DNA of 11,481 bases from contig JAITMT010000545.1 of the NCBI GenBank assembly GCA_031277235.1, positions 1 through 11,481 on the forward strand, read 5' to 3'. Below are positions 6,498 to 11,481 of the stretch, piece by piece (position 1 is the stretch's first letter; each line of letters starts with the position of its first letter). The notes beneath the pieces were generated by a model, which did no database searches, was not told where the DNA came from, and saw nothing but the letters and a program-made list of their open reading frames with translations. The DNA is from Tannerella sp. (GTDB lineage: Bacteria; Bacteroidota; Bacteroidia; Bacteroidales; Tannerellaceae). Position numbers and translations under genes: made by a program.

Positions 6498-7137
6498 CAA
6501 TTGCCTTCGGGTATCCTACCGCATTATTTACCATCAAATACTGACTGTCCGATAATTTTAACACTTTTGTCAATTCCTCCTTGTTCATCGTCGCGCGGGG
6601 AACGGTCGCCAAACCGGTCGCCGCACAGAAAATGTTGATATTCTGGCAGGCGATTCCCGCATCCACGGCGCACATCATTTTCGTCTGCTCAGCCGTAACG
6701 TCGCCCATTTTGGCAAGGTCTGCCACAATCACCAGGTACAGCGACGGGGGATTGTCATATTTCTGTCTTCCCAGCACCAAAGCCCTGTGATCGCCCTGTG
6801 CAACAGGCTGCAAGGCGTGTTCGGCGGCATTGTACAGATATGCGCCGTCCTGCATCACCACGTAGATGTCAATTTCCTGCTTGTTCGACGCCGTAGGCGC
6901 GGTACGTCTGCCGTCTTCTCGGTTTACGCCCACTGCCGCCCACAACAAATCCGACAAGTCCTGAAAAGACAGGTCCTTGTTTTCAAACGACCGCTCGGAA
7001 TGTCGCTTCGCCAGCGTCGCCATCACCGTTTCACCCCTTGTGATATAGGGCGCATTCAGTTTTATAACCTCCAATTCCTGCGCCTTCACATTTCCCAATA
7101 TAGACAATAATGTCAAAATCAATAATATACGTTTCAT
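6490..7137 (-). CDS. exported nitroreductase-family (SagB/ThcOx-like) protein
   Basis: This 215-residue protein starts at ATG 7135-7137. Residues 1-20 (MKRILLILTLLSILGNVKAQ) are a signal peptide without a lipobox cysteine, so the protein is exported, unusual for a flavin enzyme but common for this Bacteroidota family. The mature part follows the nitroreductase fold: R45-H-S-E-R-S-F near the FMN phosphate site, LSDLLWAAVGVN, RTAPTASNKQEIDIYVV, then AVDAGIACQNINIFCAATGL and a closing VGYP. FMN-dependent oxidoreductase activity is inferred from the family; the electron donor and substrate are unknown. It seems to head a transcription unit with the two phosphoesterases. The upstream 60 nt contain only weak -7 candidates (for example TAGAGTTT), so its promoter is not assigned. 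Confidence 0.85.
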   Translation of the reverse strand: MKRILLILTLLSILGNVKAQELEVIKLNAPYITRGETVMATLAKRHSERSFENKDLSFQDLSDLLWAAVGVNREDGRRTAPTASNKQEIDIYVVMQDGAYLYNAAEHALQPVAQGDHRALVLGRQKYDNPPSLYLVIVADLAKMGDVTAEQTKMMCAVDAGIACQNINIFCAATGLATVPRATMNKEELTKVLKLSDSQYLMVNNAVGYPKAIDN

Positions 7138-7209
7138 ATTTTTATAATTTTTAATGAATAAAACTCTAAATTCTACACTCTAAAGAAACCATCCCGTCGC
7201 TTCGCACCA

Positions 7210-7225
7210 CCCCTCCCGGGAGGGG
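7210..7225. repeat. 16-bp perfect palindrome
   Basis: CCCCTCCCGGGAGGGG is a perfect palindrome. It lies in the 164-nt gap between the MFS transporter stop and the nitroreductase start. A related but imperfect C-run/G-run stretch is present at about 1711-1732. With no T-run on either side it does not look like a standard terminator; it resembles a family of short palindromes spread through Bacteroidota intergenic regions. Confidence 0.75.
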
Positions 7226-7267
7226 AATTTGACCACCGCCCACCATTGTCAACAGTCAATTGTCAAC

Positions 7268-7296
7268 TAAACAACTAAACGATTAAACAACTAAAC
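7268..7296. repeat. 13-nt direct repeat, period 16, just past the MFS stop
   Basis: TAAACAACTAAAC occurs at 7268-7280 and 7284-7296. The second copy ends 5 nt from the MFS stop codon (7302-7304, minus strand), so the repeat would be in the 3' untranslated part of that transcript. A gtcaacagtcaattgtcaac stretch at about 7247-7266 adds further short repeats. Confidence 0.8.
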
Positions 7297-7301
7297 CCAA
7301 A

Positions 7302-8741
7302 TTACAAGTCCGTAACAGGCTTATAACGTGGCACCAGCGCTTTCATCACAATCCAGCCAATCAGATACGCCACTGCGCAAACGCAGAATACGATGAAATA
7401 GCCCGATGCAATTCCCTTAAAACCAAAAAAATTCATGTCGGTATTTGTCGAAAAATCGAACAGCCAACCGGAACCCTTATTTATAATGTACGACCCGACT
7501 CCGCCCGCCATGCCGCCGATGCCCGTAATCGTTGCAATCGCCTTTTTGGGAAACATGTCGCCGATCGTCGAGAAAATATTTGCCGACCACGATTGATGCG
7601 CCGCACCCGCAATACCCACGATAATAACGGGAATCCACATCGAATAAGCCCCGAGAGGCTGCGCCAACAGCGCCAGCAACGGGAAAAACGCAAAAATCAA
7701 CATCGCCTGCATACGGGCTGCATACGGATTTTTCCCGGTTTTATTGATGATGATGGTCGGCAGTTTACCGCCATACAATGAGAGCATTACGATCAGATAA
7801 ATCACGAAAATAGCGGCTTGCGCCTTCGGGTCGGATGATTTCAAATGATAGACGTCGCTCAAATACGCCGGCATCCAAAAGAGGTAAAACCACCACACGC
7901 CGTCCGTCATGAATTTACCGAACGCAAACGCCCAGGTCTGGCGATATTTAAAACATTGCAGGAACGAAACTTTTTCCTTTTCAACCGTCTGCTGTACAGC
8001 CGTATCATTCGAGTCGGACAGAATATAATCCAGTTCCGCCCTGTTCACTTTTGAATGTTTCTCCGGTTTATCATAAATAAAAATCCAGAATCCCATCCAG
8101 ACAAAACCGAGCGCGCCGATAACGATGAACGCCATCTCCCATCCCCATTTTTCAGCAATGAAAGGGATGGAAACAGGCGCTGCCAATGCTCCGATCGTAC
8201 TTCCCGCGTTGAAAATGGACGTTGCGTAGGCGCGGTCTTTCTTGGGAAAATATTCGGCGGTAGCCTTGATGGCGGCGGGGAAGTTTCCGGCTTCGCCCAG
8301 CGCCAGCACAAAACGCGCGAAAATAAACAGCGTTACGCTCACCGTCGCTACCATCCCCACATTATTAACCATGCCGATAGCCTCTTTTGCGCCCTCAAAG
8401 CCCACCAGCCATTTACCCGCCACGATACCGGACGTCGCAATGCCGCAAAAAGCATGCAACACCGCCCCCACCGACCATACGCCGATTGCCCAAAGGAAAC
8501 CTTTTTTCGTGTCCATCCAATCTACAAATCGCCCGGCAAACAGCATACTGACGGCGTAAAAGATGGAAAACCACCCGGTAATATTGCCGTAATCATTGTT
8601 TGTCCAGTGAAATTCGGTGGCAATGAAGTCTTTCCACGTCAGCGACAGCACCTGCCTGTCCATGTAATTGACCATCGTGGCAAAGAAAAGCATTGCACAG
8701 ATTGTCCAGCGGTAATTTGTCTTTTTTTGTTCGTCTCTCAT
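7302..8741 (-). CDS. MFS transporter, ExuT-like (hexuronate/anion:cation symporter family)
   Basis: This 479-residue, 12-TM-type inner-membrane transporter is started at ATG 8739-8741 (MRDEQKKTNYRWTICAMLFF). The frame extends to an upstream ATG at 8777, but that lies next to the likely promoter, and the family normally begins shortly before the first helix. Typical ACS/ExuT features are visible: NYMDRQ (25-30) in helix 1, GRFVDWMDTKKG (70-81) as loop motif A, RFVLALGEAGNFPAAIKA (143-160) with TAEYFPKKDRAYATSIFNAG after it, and GGMAGGVGSYIINKGSG near the end. A long segment between helices 3 and 4 (about residues 100-137) is a feature I recall from Bacteroidota members. Import of a sugar acid such as glucuronate or galacturonate by proton symport is inferred. 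No uronate catabolic genes are in the window, so the substrate is uncertain. Confidence 0.85.
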   Translation of the reverse strand: MRDEQKKTNYRWTICAMLFFATMVNYMDRQVLSLTWKDFIATEFHWTNNDYGNITGWFSIFYAVSMLFAGRFVDWMDTKKGFLWAIGVWSVGAVLHAFCGIATSGIVAGKWLVGFEGAKEAIGMVNNVGMVATVSVTLFIFARFVLALGEAGNFPAAIKATAEYFPKKDRAYATSIFNAGSTIGALAAPVSIPFIAEKWGWEMAFIVIGALGFVWMGFWIFIYDKPEKHSKVNRAELDYILSDSNDTAVQQTVEKEKVSFLQCFKYRQTWAFAFGKFMTDGVWWFYLFWMPAYLSDVYHLKSSDPKAQAAIFVIYLIVMLSLYGGKLPTIIINKTGKNPYAARMQAMLIFAFFPLLALLAQPLGAYSMWIPVIIVGIAGAAHQSWSANIFSTIGDMFPKKAIATITGIGGMAGGVGSYIINKGSGWLFDFSTNTDMNFFGFKGIASGYFIVFCVCAVAYLIGWIVMKALVPRYKPVTDL

Positions 8742-8780
8742 GTTACTTAATTCTATATTTTTGATTAAAATTTGCATCCG

Positions 8781-8809
8781 CAATGGTATGTATTTTTTCC
8801 GGTAAACAA
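8781..8809 (-). promoter_or_regulatory. possible promoter of the MFS gene
   Basis: Minus-strand TACCATTG (8781-8788) is one mismatch from TAnnTTTG, with TTG 18 nt upstream (8807-8809, in a TTTTTG run). It would give a leader of about 35 nt to the ATG at 8741. The match is only fair. Confidence 0.4.
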
Positions 8810-8850
8810 AAATTTGCCCGGATTCTCCGAAAAAATAATTCTCTATTCGT

Positions 8851-8880
8851 TTTGAATTTCAATTTTTTTCCGTACCTTTG
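8851..8880 (+). promoter_or_regulatory. rpsP promoter
   Basis: TTTG (8851-8854) is followed after 18 nt by a perfect -7 box TACCTTTG (8873-8880) and then the GC-rich start CGCCCGC, a pattern typical of strong Bacteroidota ribosomal-protein promoters. The leader to the ATG at 8927 is about 40 nt, A/T-rich and without a Shine-Dalgarno sequence. Confidence 0.8.
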
Positions 8881-8926
8881 CGCCCGCAAAATTAAAAAAT
8901 ATAAAGTTTTATAAAATTATTCAAAA

Positions 8927-9529
8927 ATGGCAACAAAAATCAGATTGCAGCGATTCGGTCATAAAAACTACGCTTTTTATCACGTCGTAATCGCAGACAG
9001 CAGGGCTCCACGGGATGGAAAATTTATTGAAAGGATAGGTTCATATAATCCGAACACTAATCCTGCTACGATAGATTTGAATTTCGAAAGGGCTTTGTAT
9101 TGGTTAAAGGTGGGCGCACAGCCGACCGACACGGTGCGGACGATCCTTTCGCGCGAAGGCGTATGCCTGAAAAAGCATTTGGACGAAGGCGTGAAAAAAG
9201 GCGCTTTCGATGAGGCAGCCGCAGAAAAAAAATTTGAAGCGTGGGTGCAGGAAAGGAATCTGAAACTCCAGAAAGTCAAGGATTCCGACAGGGAAAAAGC
9301 AAAAGCGACTTCAAAATCCTTGCTCGAAGCGGAAAAGGCTGTAAATAAGGCGAAATCGGAAGAATTGGCGAAGAAAAAAGCCGAAACGCTGGTAGCCGCC
9401 GACGCCGAAGCAAAGGCTAAAGCCGCCGAGGCAGCCGCCGCAACCGCAACCGAAGAACCGGCAGCAGCAGAGCCGGTTGCAGAAACGCCTGCGCCCGCCG
9501 AAGAAGCAGCAGCGCCTGCAGCAGAGTAA
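8927..9529 (+). CDS. rpsP: 30S ribosomal protein bS16 with long C-terminal tail
   Basis: This 200-residue protein starts ATKIRLQRFGHKNYAFYHVV after the initiator Met. Residues 1 to about 90 are a canonical S16 core (IRLQRFG, ADSRAPRDGKFIERIGSYNP, LKVGAQPTDTVRTILSREG). bS16 of most bacteria is 80-90 residues long. Here about 110 more follow: a charged, probably helical/coiled-coil stretch (residues about 95-160, rich in K/E/A) and a low-complexity Ala/Pro/Glu end. Such extensions are usual in Bacteroidota, so this is a lineage trait and not a fusion error. S16 is needed for assembly of the 5' domain of 16S rRNA in the small subunit. It is a single-gene unit here, with its own promoter and terminator, without rimM/trmD/rplS downstream. 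Confidence 0.97.
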   Translation: MATKIRLQRFGHKNYAFYHVVIADSRAPRDGKFIERIGSYNPNTNPATIDLNFERALYWLKVGAQPTDTVRTILSREGVCLKKHLDEGVKKGAFDEAAAEKKFEAWVQERNLKLQKVKDSDREKAKATSKSLLEAEKAVNKAKSEELAKKKAETLVAADAEAKAKAAEAAAATATEEPAAAEPVAETPAPAEEAAAPAAE

Positions 9530-9555
9530 AATGCTCAAAATCATGATAAAAATGA

Positions 9556-9591
9556 AAAGGGCTGTCTTGAAAAAGGCAGTCCTTTGTTTTT
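9556..9591 (+). terminator. intrinsic terminator after rpsP, possibly bidirectional
   Basis: The stem AAAGGGCTGTCT (9556-9567) / AGGCAGTCCTTT (9574-9585) has 12 pairs including two G-U, a 6-nt loop TGAAAA, and is followed by GTTTTT. On the minus strand the same hairpin follows the tRNA by a few bases and is followed by TTCATTTTTAT, so it may also end the ffs-tRNA transcript. Confidence 0.85.
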
Positions 9592-9592
9592 G

Positions 9593-9666
9593 AGCCTCTT
9601 GTCGGATTCGAACCAACGACCCCGAGATTACAAATCACGTGCTCTGGCCAACTGAGCTAAAGAGGC
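9593..9666 (-). tRNA. trnT: tRNA-Thr (anticodon UGU)
   Basis: A 74-nt cloverleaf is visible on the minus strand: acceptor GCCTCTT / AAGAGGC, D arm GCTC-AGTTGGCCA-GAGC, anticodon arm CGTGA-TTTGTAA-TCTCG with anticodon TGT (reads ACA, threonine), variable loop GGGTC, and T arm GTTGG-TTCGAAT-CCGAC. The discriminator is U73 and CCA is not encoded. The anticodon stem has one T-T mismatch in its middle pair; the other pairs are sound. It starts only 4 nt after the SRP RNA terminal stem and has no promoter of its own, so it is very likely processed from the same transcript. Confidence 0.95.
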
Positions 9667-9670
9667 GGGC

Positions 9671-9767
9671 GGGAAAGCGACCTGCATCGCACCGCTACGA
9701 CCTGCGTACCCTTGCTGCGGTCAAGCCCTGGGGGATTCCGAGGGAGCTGGTCGTACAGGACTTTCCC
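9671..9767 (-). ncRNA. ffs: signal recognition particle RNA (4.5S)
   Basis: The minus strand folds into one long rod. The ends pair GGGAAAG (9761-9767) with CTTTCCC (9671-9677), CCTG pairs with CAGG further in, and TACGACC (9749-9755) pairs with GGTCGTA (9696-9702). The apical part, CCCCCAGGGC (9725-9734) and AGCAAGGG (9709-9716), is the conserved Ffh-binding helix with its CAGG/AGCA internal loop, closed by a short UUGACC-type loop. The length of about 97 nt suits a small bacterial SRP RNA without Alu domain. It binds Ffh to target membrane proteins to FtsY and SecYEG. The exact ends are inferred from the terminal stem and promoter position. Confidence 0.88.
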
Positions 9768-9779
9768 ATTTTCGGGGCG

Positions 9780-9787
9780 CAAAGGTA
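9780..9787 (-). promoter_or_regulatory. promoter -7 box of the ffs-tRNA-Thr unit
   Basis: TACCTTTG on the minus strand matches TAnnTTTG exactly, followed by a GC-rich GCGCCCC. The SRP RNA start at about 9767-9770 is the expected distance downstream. No clear TTTG is found 19-20 nt upstream. Confidence 0.7.
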
Positions 9788-9827
9788 CGCAAAAAAACCG
9801 GAAATCGAAAGTTTATGGTTTAATTTT

Positions 9828-9858
9828 TTTGTATTCCGTCTTTTTTATTGTATTTTTA
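9828..9858 (+). promoter_or_regulatory. possible aguB promoter
   Basis: TTTG (9828-9831), a 19-nt spacer and TATTTTTA (9851-9858, one mismatch from TAnnTTTG) lie 25 nt before the ATG at 9884. The spacing is good and the -7 box imperfect. Confidence 0.5.
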
Positions 9859-9883
9859 CGCCTTGAAATGAAATGATGATCAC

Positions 9884-10759
9884 ATGAAAACAGGTATTAT
9901 TCAGCAACATAACACTGCCGACACGGAGGCTAACCTGCAAAGACTCGAAGCTGCCGTGCGGAAATGCGCCGTCGAGGGTGCGGAACTCGTTGTTTTACAG
10001 GAGTTGCACAACAGTCTGTATTTTTGTCAGACCGAAAATACGGAAATATTTGATTCGGCGGAAACAATTCCGGGTAAATCAACCGACCGTTTCGGCACGC
10101 TGGCAAGAGAATGTAAAACGGTGATAATTACGTCTTTGTTTGAAAAACGTGCGCCCGGACTGTATCACAATACGGCGGTGGTATTTGAAAAGGACGGTTC
10201 GATAGCGGGGATGTATCGCAAAATGCACATTCCCGATGATCCCGCCTATTACGAAAAATTTTATTTTACACCCGGAGATCTTGGTTTTGAGCCGGTTAAA
10301 ACGTCGGTGGGAAAATTGGGCGTACTCGTTTGCTGGGATCAGTGGTTTCCCGAAGCGGCGCGGTTGATGGCGTTGAAAGGCGCTGATTTGTTGATATATC
10401 CAACGGCAATCGGGTGGGAATCAACTGACAGTCAGGAAGAAAAAAAACGCCAGCAGGATGCGTGGCAAACGGTGCAGCGCGGTCACGCCGTTGCCAACGG
10501 ATTGCCTGTCATCACGGTAAACAGGGTAGGAAACGAGCCGGATCCGTCGGGTCAAACGAACGGAATCCAATTTTGGGGACACAGTTTTATCGCCGGTCCG
10601 CAAGGCGAAATAATCTATCAATCTTCTGATTATAAAGAAGATATAAAAGTAATTGATATAAACATGCAGCGCAGTGAAAATGTGCGCCGCTGGTGGCCCT
10701 TCCTCCGTGACAGGCGGATTGACGCCTACAACGGACTGACGGAGCGATTTTTGGATTAA
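9884..10759 (+). CDS. aguB: N-carbamoylputrescine amidase
   Basis: This 291-residue member of the nitrilase superfamily has the full catalytic triad: E40 in VVLQELH, K113 in MYRKMHIPDD and C150 in LVCWDQWFPEAAR. The stretch from YHNTAVV to the lysine, the DPAYYEKFYFTPGD segment, YPTAIGWE and the closing RRWWPFLRDRRIDAY are hallmarks of AguB, which hydrolyses N-carbamoylputrescine to putrescine, CO2 and ammonia, the last step of the agmatine deiminase route to polyamines. Length matches the family. In many Bacteroidota aguB sits beside aguA (agmatine deiminase); aguA is not adjacent here, as the next gene is on the other strand. The protein is cytoplasmic, with no signal peptide. It ends in a TAA that overlaps the opposing gene's stop. 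Confidence 0.93.
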   Translation: MKTGIIQQHNTADTEANLQRLEAAVRKCAVEGAELVVLQELHNSLYFCQTENTEIFDSAETIPGKSTDRFGTLARECKTVIITSLFEKRAPGLYHNTAVVFEKDGSIAGMYRKMHIPDDPAYYEKFYFTPGDLGFEPVKTSVGKLGVLVCWDQWFPEAARLMALKGADLLIYPTAIGWESTDSQEEKKRQQDAWQTVQRGHAVANGLPVITVNRVGNEPDPSGQTNGIQFWGHSFIAGPQGEIIYQSSDYKEDIKVIDINMQRSENVRRWWPFLRDRRIDAYNGLTERFLD

Positions 10760-11352
10760 AAACGGTATGTTGCTCCAATTCTTACGCCTGCTTCCAAAAC
10801 GCGCTGGTGAATACTTTCAAGCGTTAGGTACAGTAGTGAATACGCTTTAACATAAGGATTTGCATAAATTGAAATACCATTTTTGAAGTCATATTCAAAT
10901 CCTAAACCCAATACAGCGCCTATGCCGTTTTGTTTGTCAATAGCAAATCCTTTTTTTCTTGAAACATCTAAATCTACCAGTGCTCCACCATTAACAAAAA
11001 AGTATTTTAAGAAATTTGCCTTGACTGTTAAAGGAATAGAAAATATATTTAAAGTAGGTAAACCCCTATCTCCTATCATTCCTGGTTCGTAACTTGATAA
11101 TTCCAGGCCAGTTTCAAAATCAAGCCATTTATTGATACCGTGTATATAATTCAGTCCGATTTTTACGGACCCTTGAATGTCAGGAGTTCCTCCGCCATCT
11201 ACAGTCTTCAAGTAACTTAGATCGCTACCTGTGAAAACAGAGGTATAGACGCCTATTCGGTTTCTGCTTAAAGGCTTGTCATTTTCCTGAGCATTGACAT
11301 TTAATGATAAGAATGTCAATAAAATACAATACACTACATTTTTCTTTTTCAT
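10756..11352 (-). CDS. small outer-membrane beta-barrel (PorT-like) protein
   Basis: This 198-residue protein is started at ATG 11350-11352. Residues 1-22 (MKKKNVVYCILLTFLSLNVN then AQ) are a signal peptide. The mature part shows alternating hydrophobic/polar strands rich in Gly and aromatics (NRIGVYTSVF, SVKIGLNYIHGINKWLDFET, GAVLGLGFEYDF, SIYANPYVKAYSLLYL) and ends VRIGATYRF with the C-terminal Phe of outer-membrane barrels. This suits the OMP_b-brl_2/PorT-like superfamily (about 8 strands), typical of Bacteroidota. The specific role is unknown. A 16-codon longer frame begins with a TTG inside the promoter -7 box and is rejected. The gene converges with aguB and overlaps it by 4 nt. Confidence 0.82.
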   Translation of the reverse strand: MKKKNVVYCILLTFLSLNVNAQENDKPLSRNRIGVYTSVFTGSDLSYLKTVDGGGTPDIQGSVKIGLNYIHGINKWLDFETGLELSSYEPGMIGDRGLPTLNIFSIPLTVKANFLKYFFVNGGALVDLDVSRKKGFAIDKQNGIGAVLGLGFEYDFKNGISIYANPYVKAYSLLYLTLESIHQRVLEAGVRIGATYRF

Positions 11353-11397
11353 ACTAAAAACTCGCACATTCAACTCACAAATGCAACTTTTTCGTTG

Positions 11398-11405
11398 CAA
11401 AGATA
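11398..11405 (-). promoter_or_regulatory. promoter -7 box of the barrel-protein gene
   Basis: TATCTTTG on the minus strand matches TAnnTTTG exactly and lies about 46 nt before the ATG at 11352. No TTTG is seen 19-21 nt upstream, so the -33 element is weak or different. Confidence 0.6.
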
Positions 11406-11481
11406 CTTCAAAAAAAATTCATGGGGCGTTAAAAATCCCGGTTTCTTTCGGGGTCTGCTGTTCAGTTTGTGCTGAACCCAA
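11406..11481. other. right-edge non-coding stretch, possible terminator
   Basis: No frame can be supported. On the minus strand CCCG-AAAGAAAC-CGGG (about 11435-11450) followed by ATTTTT resembles a weak intrinsic terminator for a minus-strand gene lying beyond the right edge. TTCAG-TTTGTG-CTGAA (11461-11476) is a second small hairpin. Both are short. Confidence 0.3.

Noticed and set aside
9417..9866. Short frames across the tRNA and SRP RNA region
   Set aside because: They overlap well-supported structural RNAs and lack any protein features.
11353..11400. N-terminal extension of the barrel protein from a TTG at 11398-11400
   Set aside because: The TTG is part of the -7 box TATCTTTG, and the signal peptide starts at 11352.

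Overview
The window reads as an ordinary stretch of a Bacteroidota (Bacteroidales-type) chromosome. Several genes are preceded by the Bacteroidota promoter hexamer-like box TAnnTTTG, most with a TTG/TTTG element 18-20 nt upstream. Shine-Dalgarno sequences are essentially absent. The bS16 protein has the long Ala/Glu/Lys tail typical of the phylum, and a pseudogene ends in what looks like a type IX secretion C-terminal sorting signal. No species can be named from the sequence alone. I found no phage, plasmid, CRISPR or defence genes.

Layout, left to right. Bases 1-1469 (minus) hold the first 489 codons of a polytopic membrane protein of the DUF6057 type that runs off the left edge. Bases 1470-1747 are non-coding, with its promoter, a dispersed repeat copy and a 16-nt-period tandem repeat. 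Bases 1748-2458 (minus) are a frameshifted remnant of a secreted leucine-rich-repeat (LRR) protein. About 2463-2713 is a nested palindromic element with an exact 18-bp inverted repeat at its core. Bases 2736-3830 (minus) encode an apparently intact, secreted 21-residue-repeat LRR protein with an EF-hand-like calcium loop. Bases 3831-4170 hold its promoter, a phased direct repeat and a second copy of the dispersed repeat.

Bases 4171-7137 (minus) form a probable transcription unit read right to left: an exported nitroreductase-family protein, then two paralogous membrane-anchored YaeI/YkuE-like metallophosphoesterases. The last of these also has its own promoter. Bases 7302-8741 (minus) encode an ExuT-like MFS transporter, divergent from rpsP (8927-9529, plus). 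rpsP ends at a strong terminator. It faces a minus-strand RNA unit in which the SRP 4.5S RNA (ffs) is followed 4 nt later by tRNA-Thr(UGU). Divergent from that unit is an N-carbamoylputrescine amidase gene (aguB, plus). aguB converges on, and overlaps by 4 nt, a small outer-membrane beta-barrel protein gene (minus) whose promoter lies near the right edge.

Functionally this is a mix of housekeeping (translation, protein targeting, polyamine synthesis, sugar-acid uptake) and envelope genes. The points most worth a second look are the ffs-tRNA-Thr unit, the LRR gene/pseudogene pair separated by the palindromic element, the tandem phosphoesterases with a promoter inside the upstream gene, and short tandem repeats that sit on or near stop codons. 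I do not see an obvious new multi-gene system.
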